Below the pieces are notes generated by a model, which was not told the origin of the DNA, did no database searches, and saw only the letters and a list, made by a program, of their open reading frames with translations. DNA of 64,000 nt, taken from Sipunculus nudus (Eukaryota; Annelida; Sipuncula; Golfingiida; Sipunculidae). The stretch's first letter is position 1, and each line of letters opens with the position of its first letter. The position numbers and the translations under genes are program-made. The stretch lies in NCBI GenBank assembly GCA_026874595.1, contig CM049322.1, positions 45,379,340 through 45,443,339 of the forward strand, given 5' to 3'. This document shows, in pieces, positions 1-13,900 of this stretch.

Positions 1-270
1 GATCTCTGCGAATACAATCATTATCATTGTCTTACGGTTCTATTTAACATTGGATCCGTAACAAACACCCGTGAGGAAATCTACATTTTTTGTTACATTA
101 CATTACATTTAGTTACAACAATTTGGAATAAAAAATTCTGGGTCCAAATGTAGACCCCTCATGATAGCCTGTCCAAATTTATAAAGATTTTTTTTTTTAT
201 TTATAGGCTACATATCGCTTCCTGTGCTTTAATTGACCAGTCACGATGCCATAACTTAATGTGCACACAT

Positions 271-356
<86 letters not shown>

Positions 357-550
357 CTTATGGGTTTTACATTCTGGGAAACCTGTTTTTGTAACCTTGT
401 AAAAAGGAGCTTTAATCAATGTTGTATATGCTTTCAGTGTCATATCCTCAAAATAAATATACCAGTTTTATTGACACTGTATAACCGTGTGTTGTTCACT
501 TATCCTTTACCAAATCATTAAAGGAACCAACCATATTTGTTGTATAATTA
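1..550. other. Non-coding, AT-rich; long (TA)n tract
   Basis: No coding exon is supported here. Positions about 269-350 are a (TA)n microsatellite, which produces only a low-complexity Tyr-Ile reading frame. Confidence 0.7.
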
Positions 551-562
551 TTGTGGTTTTCG

Positions 563-694
563 ATGTGCTGTGTTATATCAATTCTACTGTTCGTACCATT
601 ATCCCTATTTGCAGTATTAATCACTAGAAAAATAAGAGCATACTTCCCGGGAAAGCTTAGGTTTGAGATTGACCACCAAAAAAAACCGCTGTCG
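563..694 (+). CDS. Possible membrane-segment exon (unassigned)
   Basis: The frame from the ATG at 563 reads MCCVISILLF, then a strongly hydrophobic stretch of about 20 residues, then a basic stop-transfer run (TRKIRAYF). It reaches a good donor, GTAAGC, at 695 in phase 0. The same frame has a stop at 545 and no AG acceptor between that stop and 563. The segment would therefore have to be a first exon, or the remnant of a broken gene. The layout (membrane helix, then basic residues) resembles the membrane exon at 8183-8312, so a decayed upstream receptor paralogue is possible. Not recognised as a family. Confidence 0.25.
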
Positions 695-699
695 GTAAG

Positions 700-3600
700 C
701 ACCACATTAATCATTCAAGAAACTTGTTTGAAATATTTATCCATTCCATATACATATATAAGTAATATATATTGCTATAATAATTTTTTTACCTCATTTG
801 CAATATTCCTTATTAGCAACACCAGCATAAATTGTTCCCATATTCCAGACTTAATAGATGATTGAATCTGATCACACCTAAAACCATAAGCCGTATTCTA
901 GTTGATTATCAGTCATAAAGGCATCACTACTTCTATCATACTAGTCTAAATGAGAAAGGGTGAGAGCGCGAAGGTATGACATTGATGTATGTACATTTAG
1001 AAATACCAAGCACCAAATAATTGACACCAGCGTAGGGTGTAAAGTTCTGAACATCAGCACATAAAGTAGTCGAATATAACGCCAGTTGTATATGGCCAAA
1101 TTTATAATATTCCTACGGCAAATAAGTGTGTAACTCGATTTTAATTGCTCAGTCTACAGCGGTTTTATATCTGTATGTATATAGTCAACATTTATGATAA
1201 CCAGAAACCTATATTTGCTTTAGTTTACGCATATTAGGGCCCATAACATTCGTCCTTATACTGTAAAACCGCGGAATTACAACCACCGACGGGACTAAGT
1301 GGGATTTGACTATAAAAGTCTTACAACAGCGCGTCTGTCTGTACGTTCTCTAATCCATGTTGCTATTCATTATAATCTGGAATTATTTAATTCTTTTTCT
1401 ACCTTAATCTGCAGTTAAGGCAATACAGTTTGAAAGTCTTGTTTATACTCAGAAAAATGAAAAAAAAAAAATAAAAGAAAAATAATCAAAATGAAGAAGT
1501 TATATTCAAGCACATTTTAAGGCAAGCACAACATTACAATACAGGCGCGGACCCTGGATACTAATTTTTTTGCCGGGGGGGGGGGGTAGGGGGTCAACGT
1601 CTGGTGTAGATAAACATTGGGTGATTATTCGTAGCAATTAAGTTGTCATGGTTTAAAATTGGGAATGGTGGGGGCTCAACCCCCACCCCCTCACGCATCC
1701 ATGCCTGAAATATATACAATGAATGCGTGTACGATATCTATACTTGATATATCATAAACATAAACCTCATGCCGACCAAACAAATTCATTCACTTGGGCC
1801 CTGACGAAGTCTTTTTTTCTAAGAAACCGATCCATACAAAGTTGCCGACTTTGACACTTGGCGTGACCGTGTTCAGCTCGCTACTGCAGCTTGTCTTCCA
1901 GCGCAGACATGTCATGCCATAAATCATGGTAGCCGCGATCACACACACACACACACACACAAATCTTTTTAGGTGGTTGCCATTTCCAATACATTCTTGA
2001 AGGTAGGGGACTATGTATCACGTACATAATTAACGGCAGGCTCATAAAAGATATGAAACCATGACGCAAACAATCCTCGTCTATTGTGATCATCCGTGAA
2101 CACCCTTTGATATGCCCTGCGCTTGTTTCGTCTACTGCTATTTACCAATCTGGGATTGGAGATGCATTGGTTTGCGTCCGACTCACCGTTACGGGGGACC
2201 AGGCAGTGTTTATTCTGTACTAAATGGTCCCAAAATTGAGTTTAATGTCGCCCATTGGGACCAAATAAGTGTTGGTTAAACGGGAAAACGAGGTGTCCGC
2301 TATTTCGACGCTTAAATATATGATATAAAGAGCGAAATAAATCGGGACCATTGAAAAAGTGGTCGTATTTCGTAGGTGGTCGCTATGGCGAGGGGGTGGT
2401 TAGGGGAGGTTTCACTGTACTTACATTCAAATCAGTCAGTGAACTTGATCAATATATTAATATAAGTGGACTTACTGTGGCTTTAATTCCGGAAACACAG
2501 AACGCTGTGTTAAATGTATATGTGTTATTATAATTAGTAAATGTCACTTGAAATTCAGCCCAATTCGCTAAAACAAATGTGCATGTATGCTTAGTTCGAG
2601 ACGGGCAATAAATTTTTATTTGATCCTAAATAAACGTATTGAAGAAGAAGGGTAAATCACTGTTACATATCCACCTAAATTGATGATTTCTATTTTAGCT
2701 TCCTCCATTATTATTAATTTAAATGCGGTTTCAACAAAGGTGTATTACAGGTGAACCGGATATAAAATCTCCACACACCTAATTGTTTATTATATTCAAT
2801 AAACTACCGTTGTAATGGTTGTAACGAATAAAATGCACAGCATATGAGCTTTTATTTATCACCTGTGTCCTAGGGGATACTGATCACCGAAAACGGTACG
2901 ATGTTACTCTCAACTCATTGTTATCATTTCAAGAAAAAATGTTATAGGGAATACTATAGTCCAGTAGTCATGAAATCTTATAAAAATAAAGAGGAATGAA
3001 ACAAAATCATTTTTAAATGACATATTCCATTAAAACCTTGACGATTTGCTAAGTAATCCGGCAATAATCACAACACATACCAAACCACCTTTTAAAGTAT
3101 ATTAGTTCAAGTACTTTTAGGGAAACATCATGATATGGAATGCACTGGTATTTGTTCACACTTTTATTAAATAAATATTTTCAGAGATGGCATATTTGTA
3201 GTTGCTTAACTAGTTATGTATTTGTATATCTTACATATTCATATGCATTCTGATTCCCGTAGTTCGAGAACAATGAGGTAACTTATCCATACAAATATAC
3301 TGTATGGTAAACGAATAGAAACGCTGGTAGAAAGAGGTAAATATTTATACAGAAGCACAGCATCATAAAATTCTGCTTTCTTTCCTCTTACGTTATTTTT
3401 GTCCGAATTAATGTATTAAAACAAAATATTACATTTAAAATCACCTTGGAACAAGTGTTGATAGTTTACCATATAATAAGGTAGGCAACAAGAATAAACG
3501 CCTGTATAGGAGAAGTGTAAATATAAAAGAAGGGAACAGGTGGTATAGGCAGATAATAAAATTTTATTTTCTACAATTAGTGTTACTTTAAACATAAGAA

Positions 3601-3887
3601 ATTGATAAAACAGGTAGCGAACCCAAACATTTGTTGGAAGCATATGGTACATAAAAATGACACATTATTCTTGAAACGATACTTGACCCCTTACCGCCAT
3701 TTAATAAATCAGTATATGCAAGAAAAGAAATAACCAAATCTTTGGATGCAAAATATAAAACAATTTAAGTACCTTGGTGCGTTTAACCAAGAAAATGTAG
3801 TAGTATAAAGGTATATAGTGCTTTTTATTTACCAGTCTTAAATCGATAAATAAATTATATTCTTTCCGTCATGTGTACATACACGAG

Positions 3888-3954
<67 letters not shown>

Positions 3955-4598
3955 CCGGCAGGAACTCATATAACAATGTGATCGTGACCACCTGAGACCA
4001 AGACATTGCCGTCAGAGGTAATAAACGTTTCCTTTATATCTGTTGAGGATTCACTCATTGGAAAACTATTTTTTAGTTTAGGAATGACATTATTCTGGTC
4101 ATCACTAAACTACCCCGGTGGTGGTCAACCATAAAACTTAAATAAGAACATCCAACTACCTACCGTGTTTATACCCTTATAATATATTTTATTTATATGC
4201 TTTAGGATTTATAATCGGGCTGTAACTAACAGGATCGACAGGTTGTGTACACTCAACTGGAACAGATCACAGATTAAGTAAAAGAAACGGTCGAACCAGG
4301 ACTTATGACTTAAAAAGGGACCCCTTGTCCAGAAAAGAACAGCAGGGTCCAGGTTGAAAGAAAAATAGCCTGAAACCCTACAGAAGATTGCAGCAAAAAA
4401 TCTATAGACAAATATGCTAATGTTTCTTTTAAAGAACTAGTAATTACAGCCAAGGGTCAAATCCAGCGGTTAAATGACAGAGCAGAGTCTTAACCTTGAT
4501 TTTTGTCTCGCAAATCTTAAAATTGACTTGATAAATCTTAGAATTTTATTTTATATTCTGCTTACATACGAATCGCATGTGGAACTATTTATGTTGTA

Positions 4599-4674
<76 letters not shown>

Positions 4675-4682
4675 ATATATAT

Positions 4683-4728
<46 letters not shown>

Positions 4729-4990
4729 TTATTTATATTCGGTTTAAAACCAGAAATATCCTGATGTTTGTTTCTTTTCGATGTTGTTTTTTTTTCCAAT
4801 TTGGACAATAACAAAGGCCTACTATGGTGAGGTTAATAATCATAACAATATAGTTTTTTTTTTCATTTTGAAAACCGCTTATCTGATGGTTGCTTTCATG
4901 TGAATAAACCCATTTATAATATTCATATAGAAACCAATGTTTGAATAATCAACATCTTACATTTGCTTTTGATGCTTTACTTATAATTTT
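700..4990. other. Non-coding stretch with microsatellites and old repeats
   Basis: No exon is supported. It holds a G run at 1575-1586, a (CA)n tract at about 1939-1961, and (TA)n tracts at about 3892-3952 and 4602-4732. The missing 5' exons of the lectin receptor may lie here or left of the window, but I could not find a convincing signal-peptide exon. Confidence 0.5.
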
Positions 4991-4998
4991 ATTTTCAG

Positions 4999-5765
4999 AA
5001 TCATATTTAATAAGAGGAAAACTCGGTAAGATTAACCCAAGAAGCGACATGGTATGGGATGTTATAAAATGGAGCTTTATCAGTGGTCTCTGCATCGCAA
5101 GAGGTTAATTGAGCAGCTTCTTTCAGTTATTCACCAATGTTCTCCTTTATATGCCATTGATTTAATGTACATTAAGAAATGTTCATATTAAATATATATA
5201 TGAAAAAAATTCAATTAAATGTAATCCACATAACCTTTTTTTGAGGAATCTGATCCAATTAGTATATATCTACCATAATGTTATTATAACCATAACATAT
5301 TAAAGTAATAAAGTTTTATGTATTGAATAAAATACACTGTTATATATATATATTATGAATATGTGCCTACTGTGTAGCTTTCAGTAAAATGACACCTTGT
5401 TACTTTGGTGACAAGAATTAAGCATTATGTACTGAAATTAAGTATAATTTTAGTCATTTATTGTTTTAGTTCAGCGGAATATTTCATCATGGGACCAGGC
5501 ATACACAGTTGTACCAATCAGTCTCAAGCAGAGCGCCTTCCTGATGGTGAACATGAAATATTGGTTAAGGAGATGCAACGATACAATCTAACTTCTGTAT
5601 GGCTCAGACCTAAGATAAAGCATCTTAGAACCGCAAAATGGATGAATGGCAGTGCATATGGTTAGCAATTGTTTTATGAATACATATAATTTATCTGAAC
5701 GTGGCCAAACTCTATCCATTTAAATGTATTTTCATCCTACACATTTCCGTTATACACAAATATAT

Positions 5766-5822
<57 letters not shown>

Positions 5823-5989
5823 AGTAATTATGTTTACACATGTTCGCTGTTCTTCAGATAAAAATAAATCAGAAGGAGGATGTGGTTACATCACTGTAAG
5901 CGACTTCCGGTGGTCTCCCTGTTATGTGCAGAAAGGATACCTTTGTCGCCATGAAGGTACTCTATTAAAATGAAATTCAATATGTTTGA

Positions 5990-6050
<61 letters not shown>

Positions 6051-9000
6051 GTTAACACCATAAAAGGACACATTAACAAATTGCATGCTTTTATTTCAGA
6101 CACAATCCGACCACCAGGAATAGCCCTGACAAAATGGATTCACAGTAGAAATATCAGTTATTCCGTGCATAACGCACGAACTGACTGGTGGACAGCCAAA
6201 TCTGCATGCAACACTTGGGGCGGTAACCTAGCCTTACTGTCAAATCCATCAGAATTTTCTGATGTTCTTAAGTCCTCTAAGCAATTGTCTGATGGGTATT
6301 GGGTCGGCGTGTATTCAATTGAAATAGAAATCGATGGAACAGGTAAGTACTCAGGTTTCAATTCGATCATTGTTTTAAGACAAAATACAATTTGCATATT
6401 AAAACATAAACATGGTCTTATCATTAAATAATCCGATTTCTTATTAAATGTTGGATTTAATCGTATAATATATGAGTTCAAATACATATAATCTCCTCGT
6501 TCAAACGATAACATTATCATATGATCATATACTTAGAAGTCATAATAATTGTTTCCGCAATCAATTAATTGATTAGTTTTCCATACGTATTTCAACTTGT
6601 TACTCAAGCAACCGATTTTAACTACTCCTTTTGGGACACGGACGTACCAATCAAAGGCCCAGATCATGAATGCATAGCTTTGATCATGAAGAAAGGGACA
6701 GTGTTTTGGAAACCCACTGCTTGTAACAGCAGTGATGTCGAGGTCATTTGTGTTCAAGAAGATAGGTCTTACGTCCCCCATCAGGATGCAACTCACCCCA
6801 GTTATTCGACCCATAGGGGTAAGTCCCTTTCCTTCGCAGGGATTCTGTTTCCAAAGCACTGCATGCCATGTGGGTTCTTCTTCCTTTTTATCACATCCCT
6901 AGTTCCTTCATACGTTCTTACTATAACGAAACATTATATAATTCTAAAGTCAGGCGGGGAAAATTAATTTGAGGTTTACAGGGGTTACAATGTATATTTC
7001 GGTTACGAAAGTTTCATTTTTCAGTAGAATACATGTTGAAATCTTTCATAAAGAGTATAAAGTTTGAAATAAAATGTAACATAAAAGATCTTGGTATCAT
7101 GTTTTCATTTTGTTTACATCACGCTTTTTATTTTTCCGTGTTATTCCATGTCATAGCGTTATCACTTAGGATATTCATTTTGTTTTCATACTCTCAATTT
7201 TATTTACTTGAACATTTAATAGCACAAGATCAAAATCCTTTATTCCAGTAATCACTACCAATGGCATGTTGCATGTGTAAAAATTGTTTTGTTTACTATC
7301 ATATGTTTTTAATGTAGCACGTTATTATATTATTACATATCATAAGTAAGGGTTCGATTTTTTTTTAAATTTCCCATAAATTTCCTGTTTTATGCAACCT
7401 TATATTTGTGTACAATTGTAATGTTGGTTGTTTTCGGATACAATCATCTAATTAATTTGGTCTTGAATAAAGTGATCCTCACAATTTTGTCAACAGTATA
7501 ACCTTAGGCGACCCGATCATCATACTAAATTTAGCTCAATATAAATGTTAATGACCTCATAAAGCTATCAGAAGACACTAAACATATCTGTATGATTCTT
7601 TAATAGAGCCGAGAACCGTTGTTCTGTTGAACATATTTTATCGGTTCAAGATATTTCACATCGCAGTACAAAGCTTATATTTCATTCATGCAAGAGGGCA
7701 TTATTACAATAAACTATTATGTAATATGCAATTGCTAATCAAATTCCTGATGTAAAACCATACCTAGATACATCTTCTGTTCAAGGGGTATATGACGTCT
7801 CATCAAATATTCTGGAGACATTTTCCCCTGGTAAGAATATTTTCTTTGTATATATGTAACGTCATCATATATCGAGTTTATATAATATTTTAACCCCCTT
7901 ATGTATTATGTGATATTTTCTTGTGTTTTCTATCTTCTAGTGTGTATGCTTATGTATTATTATATTGTGTTCAATAATAGAACTCTAAAATCACGTTAAG
8001 CATAAAAGTGAATATTATTATTAACATATACATCGTAAAGAATCATATATGTTGTTAAAAAAGAAAGCTTAATACATTTTATAGAGGCTTCCATGAAACT
8101 TATAGACTTCTGTTTTTTTTTTTTCTCTAATGATATTTCGATACCACTTCTCTTTGCCTTATGAACATTCTACAATCTATAGAAAACGGCAACAATTTAT
8201 TACAACGAAGGAAAGAGTTGTATATCATGGTAATTTTTGCCACCACCTCCTTCCTGATTGTTTTGTCCCTTGCTACTTGTATCCACAATGTCAGACACTC
8301 AACACAGGGCAGGTAAAGTCTCTTTGTATATAAAAAAATGAACTCAAGCGTGTTTTCGGTGATTTTAGGTAAACTATATATGTATATAAATATATCCATG
8401 TAATATATATATATATATATATATATATACGTCATATGATTTTATTTTCTAGAAACATTCCATTGACGATATATACCAAAGGGACAGATGAGATAGGAGG
8501 ACATTCCGTTCAAGAAATATCTGAGTCACTAGAACCCCAAATAAGAGAGTCGACTCATGACTACGCTGTGCCACTTGAGCTTGCTGAAGGTAAAACTATG
8601 ATATACAAAATGAGAAAACTAAACACTAAACCGACTAAAGGTTTATATGATGATGTAGTCAATTAACCAGAGAGGACTGATCAACAGAGATTTATCAATG
8701 TGACAGTGCAGTTATGTACAGAAACGGAGATGGAAAAGAGGCTTTATTAAACATATATCCATAAGGTTAAAGCATTATTATTTTAACATATAACATAAAC
8801 TTATTCTGATTGCTTTATTTGACGCAGACGTTTTTTAAAAAAATAATAGTGCATAATTTATTTTCATAACATTCACGTAAAATATATATTGTATATTTTT
8901 ATTTCATTCCAACAAACTGAACTTCTACCATCAGAGGTAAAGCTTATTCTTAAACTTTAATTAGTATATAAAAAAGACTTCATTAAACAGAGTGTTTCAT

Positions 9001-9291
9001 GTTTGCGGTTCCTCATTCTTTCATTATATTTCATATCCGTTTCAACTGATGTATTCTTTATCCACCTCTTCTTTGAATTTATAAAGATATATTTATATCG
9101 GTTATAAGTTTATTTTTTTTAATATTTAAGGATATTATTTTTGGGTTTACATAATTTTCTTTTTATTTATAAAAAATACAGCCACCGAAGCAGCTATAAA
9201 AGAAGACCAAAGTATTTTCTCTGAAGACGTGCGGATTTTTATGATAAATATGGCTTCTTGTTGTGGAGCATCTAGATGCCAGGTTTATTAA
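4999..9291 (+). CDS. Transmembrane receptor with repeated C-type lectin-like domains (5' end not seen)
   Basis: Eight exons share one frame: 4999-5103, 5475-5660, 5858-5956, 6100-6342, 6609-6818, 8183-8312, 8453-8589 and 9182-9291. All have AG/GT borders, and junctions are phase 1 except one phase 2 (8312/8453). About 406 residues are visible. Exon 1 is the C-terminal half of a C-type lectin-like domain (MVWDVIKW, GLCIAR). Exons 2-3 form a second domain (SVWLRP, KWMNGS; then DFRWSPC, GYLCRHE). Exons 4-5 form a third (ARTDWWTAKSAC, GGNLALLS, YWVGVY; then ECIALI, CNSSDVEVICVQE). Exon 6 carries a membrane helix (YIMVIFATTSFLIVLSLA) with RRK before it. Exons 7-8 are an acidic cytoplasmic tail with a YAVP (YxxP) site. 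No domain shows EPN/QPD plus WND, so calcium-dependent sugar binding is doubtful. The last exon (ends CQVY, stop at 9289) is the least certain. Confidence 0.75.
5767..5818. repeat. (TA)n microsatellite in receptor intron
   Basis: Pure TA dinucleotide run inside the intron that separates the two halves of the second lectin-like domain. Confidence 0.9.
5991..6047. repeat. (TA)n microsatellite in receptor intron
   Basis: Pure TA run between exons 5858-5956 and 6100-6342. The intron is only about 143 bp, so the tract makes up over a third of it. Confidence 0.9.
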
Positions 9292-9519
9292 TTGAAGTCC
9301 ATAGGCTATGTATTTTGTCATGTCTTTCAATCACGGTTTGGAAAACAATTCCAGAATCTATTTGTATTGAAACAAACATTCAAGAGAACAGTACATGTGA
9401 CCTATATTTCTTCAAAAACCACGAAACTTCTCCTGCTTTAGAGAAGATATCAGGGACGTTTCATTTTGTTTCCAAATTTCCATAAACCAAGATCATTAAA
9501 CCAAGAATTACTATGTGTT

Positions 9520-9825
9520 CTATAAACAAGGTCCACGCTGGTGGTTAATAGAGCTTTTTGTGTTGCAGGACCCACCTTGTGGAACTCTCTCCCATGGGAC
9601 CTACGTCAAATTTCTAATTTTCTAATCTTGACACAATTAAAATGTTTAAAAGAAGCTTAAAACCCATTTGTTTTTGCAATATTTTGATAGCTAATTTTAC
9701 TTTCACTTTCATTCAGCACATTTTCTACAATATTTTGCTCTTGTGTTTTAAAGCGTTTTAGAGCACTTCGGTGGATTTTACGCTTTATAAAAGGGAATAT
9801 TATTATTATTATTATTATTATTAAA
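9520..9825 (+). mobile_element. 3' end of a CR1/L2-like LINE
   Basis: The frame at about 9550-9610 reads RAFCVAGPTLWNSLP, the conserved C-terminal end of CR1/L2-type reverse transcriptase ORFs. Downstream, GCTTTATAAA-like sequence runs into an (ATT)n tail at about 9801-9822, a typical 3' end for these elements. Strongly 5'-truncated. Confidence 0.7.
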
Positions 9826-10049
9826 CAACCGGAGCAATGGTCATTTTTTAATGAAGGAAAAACAGGGTGGTTTTATTATAGGATGGCTTATGTAAAACCT
9901 GGTTATGCTAATAATCAAATATATATCTTTTTATTCCGTAGTTTCCTTTAAACCAGTAAATGGATGAACAATAAAGCTTGTCTTTGCTTTAGTCATAAAG
10001 ATTATACTTTGCCCGTGTAACAGATAAAACGTCCTTACTTGTCCTTATG

Positions 10050-10123
<74 letters not shown>

Positions 10124-10598
10124 CAACCTAGCTGATAGCATGGGTAATTTATAAAAAAAACTAACAACATAAATATATCAAAATATTTAGTCAAATAAAT
10201 GGTTGCATGGTCTAGTTTTATTTGCCTGTTGATGCTGGATTTTCGTTTAAGTTCCATAAGCATATATGAAGTGCAGAGTACTAAAATCAAACGCACATTT
10301 AATTTGGATAATCGAGTATACTAGATAAACTGACTGTACAACTTATCTCCAAAATGCACAAGAAAAAATAATGATGGAACATCCCTGTACTGTTTTCGAG
10401 TTAATTCAAAATGGTTACTTTATTTCATTTTACATCAGATCATGGCCCTGAGAATATTTATGGGAAAGCTGGGATCAATTATAAGATCAATTATAAGGAC
10501 AGGCACTGTAATTTACACATTTCATAGGTCCACGCATATGTTAATTATAACCTATTGCTGACAGTTTATTAATACTGTGTTTTCGATTTATCAAAAAA

Positions 10599-10730
10599 AC
10601 CGGAAATATTGAAATATAATATTATATAATTCTGATAATCAAATACAGATAATGAATATATCAATAAACCGAAAATATTGATATATATTATTAAATATTT
10701 CTGATGATCAAATACAGTACTATGAACAGA
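10599..10730. repeat. Two-copy tandem duplication, unit about 70 bp
   Basis: Two diverged copies in a row, each with AAACCG, GAAAATATTGA-like sequence, then CTGATAATCAAATACAG or its variant. They differ by several substitutions and small indels. Confidence 0.7.
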
Positions 10731-13700
10731 GCATGGTTAACGAGTATAAGTCCTTTGGAGTGATTTCAAGAACGCTTTGGTTTGTACTCTGTGTTCAATT
10801 ACATCGAATCAATGAAAAGACAGTGCAGGGTGGTTTTATGATTTTTAGACCTCTTTCCAAACAACTGCTTTACTATATTTAAACATAAAATCAGGTTGAC
10901 GTTGATCATTGAGAAATACATAATATTTTTCTACAGTTCTTCACAAAACGCGAAAAAATTATAAGTAAATAACCATATATGAACAAAAAAACTGAAACGA
11001 TGTATGTGTCCTGCGTGTCGATTTATATCGAGCACCTTTTTTTCCAGGCTAATATTATAAACATGCCGAATTATGGGTGTATTTAAGGAGGGAAAGTGGT
11101 TTTACATTTTTTATATCATATGACATATAAAACATAAGTATGCTATAAGTAATCAAGTATATCCCTTTGTTCTCCAGAATAAATAATTATACAATAAACA
11201 CGTTTTCTTAATAATCAGTAAATAAATTAACAAAACAGCCTGTCTTTACTTATCAAGTTAACCTTAGTTATAAGCTTGTTTTTCCTGCTGTTAAACAACA
11301 TAAAAATAGGTCCCGTGGAATTGTAACGGTTAAGCATAGCTCATGTAATTGATATTAATTCTGCGTAAATAGAAGCCCTCTTCTTTTATTTGTATAAATT
11401 TATCTTCCTGGTTGACTAAATGGTTACCACAAGGGTAATGATAAGAAAAGCAAAAAGGTCGACAAAATAAAGCGAAATGTCAGTCAATATTTATCAACAT
11501 TTGCTCCGAGAGCGTACAATTGTATCAGTACCAAACACAAAAGCGATAAAATTGAGGCACAGGTAAACCCTTAAGCCCAATATACGTGATTTCACAACTG
11601 TATAATCGACCTGTGCAAGGTTATACATAAATAGTTATACATTATACAGTTGAAATATGTTGAAGTCCCAGCTTCTAGACGTAAGCCGGTCACATTTCCC
11701 GTAGAATCTGTTGTGTTCTAGGGCCACATACTCAGTTTAAATATGCGGTGTTAAAATGATCAGGCAAAAACAACAAACGTATAAAAAAATAAGTACATAT
11801 TCTGATTAATGGAATTAAAAAATAACTATTTTACCACCACAAGATATTGTTCGTAGTCATTGGTACATGCGTATCAACATTTCTTGTGATCAGGTTACAC
11901 CCTACTACCCTTAGGTTACACCCTTGAAACTGCAATTCTGTGTTTTACCTATTGTATACCTTTTCTACAAATAACCTTTGCCCAATATAACAAGCTGTTA
12001 TCATGGTAGGGTGAGTTATACAGATAAAAGAAAAGCGCAAAGTCTGTTTTGTTCTATCCATATAATCTATAATGAAACAGTCATAGCAATGTATAAACTT
12101 AAAGACGTTCCAAAATTAACTTTTATTATCAGATGCTTCTATATCATCAAGCATTTAACAAAAACGTTACAAAGTTATGCTCCAAACATTGTGTTAATAT
12201 ATGTTATTTTAGGTTATATTGCACTAAATTAAATAACCGATGTGTTGGTAGAATATATAACAGTTATATATGTAGCTGTTTTTTTCCCGTATGTTTCCAT
12301 TGCACGGGAATTAATATCACTTGATCTCCGTTAAAAGAAACATTTTCATACAAAGAAAAGCAGTCATGTTCGATTAACATACCTTGAGATATAAGTATGC
12401 GCATGTATTTGCGTTGCTAAAAAAAATACCGGACGGGCATTGACGCTTTCACTGATATTTTATATAGTCTATATAGAATACGATTTAGTTTTTTTTTCAT
12501 GATTATTTAAATTAAATACATCGGTACCGTGGAATTGAAAAAAAAATGCCATTAACATAAGACACTTAAATTTAAGGCATGATTACTGAAACTAGACTAA
12601 ACTTTAATTAAATAGTAAAATATCTCTCTCCTAGCTGTTATACAAGGATTGACAACAGACGCAAACATCAATGGCATGGACAATATATAACATAATTAGT
12701 TTAAATTGCTTATATATGCTCAGGTATTGCTTCACATACATTAGGTATCTGACATACAGCTGGCGATTGATATTAAAGGAGGTAAAGTAAACGCCCCCTA
12801 TTTTTAGTGACCCGAAGGCGTGTGTTTAAAGCGCCATTTCGGATTTATCGAACAAATTTCCTCCTTCATTCATATAACAATCGCACGCTTAGGACATTGC
12901 CTTTAGCAATTAAATAGTAATCAGAACAAAAATGTTTGGATAAGTGCAATATTGATAATTGAAATTATGAGAAATTACTGACACATGTCGTCTCGAGAGT
13001 GCCTGTAGTTCCGTTATCGTTCAATATAGGGTATTTTTTTTTGCGGTATTTGTGCGACTTGCAGTATGGTTATCGGTATGATATGCTCTATGTACGATCC
13101 AGGAAGGGTTTACTCCCGCTGGACTTATAGCAACATCGGACCGGGCTAAATGAAGTGTCAAAGCTAGGGGGGGGGGTATAATAGGCCTTCACGGTCAGGA
13201 CAATAAAATATGGGACAATAAAGTACGGGGGACAGCTTGGCCAATAATCTATAATGTCGCCCATTCATTGCAGGTTAAAATTCCCCAGATAAAAGCAACC
13301 AAAAAAATAAGTTTTGTTTACTGGTCCTGAATATTCATGGTGCACATTGAAGTATGAGCGTTTAGGTTAATTAATGTCAACAGATTACTGAATATCAACA
13401 GACATCGATCGGTCATCTATGACGTCTCTGACAGACTGATGAAACACTTACCGCTCTTTGGCTCAGATCAAGACTCACTATCTTCTGAATCTGTTCAAAG
13501 TGCTCAGACCATAAAAGCAGCATCTAATAATTCACAGTTATTTACAAAGATTATTGCTCGTTTTGGATTTCCGAAAATGTGTTGTTTGGAATAACTTGAG
13601 AGAATACCTTGCTTAACGTGTATATACTTTGAGGTGAGGAATCTGTTTGCCACTAACATCCAAGGAATTACTGCACACAACCGTCCAATAATAACATATG

Positions 13701-13767
13701 TGTCAAATAAACTTTCAGATTCAATGCTGAAGAATTGCTCTTTTTAAGCATAAATTATAAAACAAAC

Positions 13768-13900
13768 TAGAAAAGTACTCGGAGAGTGCAGACCCCCTCC
13801 AAGGCAACTCATTACCCAATATATGTCATTTTAAGAAATTCAGCATTTTTACCATAAATATTCCTGGATCCAGATGGTGAACCGGATCACCTCCAAAATC
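13768..13900 (+). repeat. Dispersed repeat, copy 1
   Basis: Begins ACTAGAAAAGTACTCGGAG, continues GTGCAGACC, and includes GGATCCAGATGG and CCGGATCACCTCC. The first part matches the start of the element at 27000. No protein is coded. Confidence 0.55.

Noticed and set aside
201-443. Tyr-Ile-rich reading frames over (TA)n tracts (also near 4474, 5701, 8127, 10045, 31730, 52348, 56000 and 57928)
   Set aside because: Low-complexity translations of dinucleotide repeats; no splice borders or conserved flanks support them, except where a real exon happens to lie nearby.
551-865. A 104-residue frame continuing past 694
   Set aside because: The part after the GTAAGC donor looks like intron; only 563-694 is kept, at low confidence.
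7033-7251. Hydrophobic plus-strand frame inside the receptor gene
   Set aside because: Lies in the intron between 6818 and 8183; using an acceptor near 7249 leads to an early stop, while 8183 joins in phase and gives a proper membrane helix.
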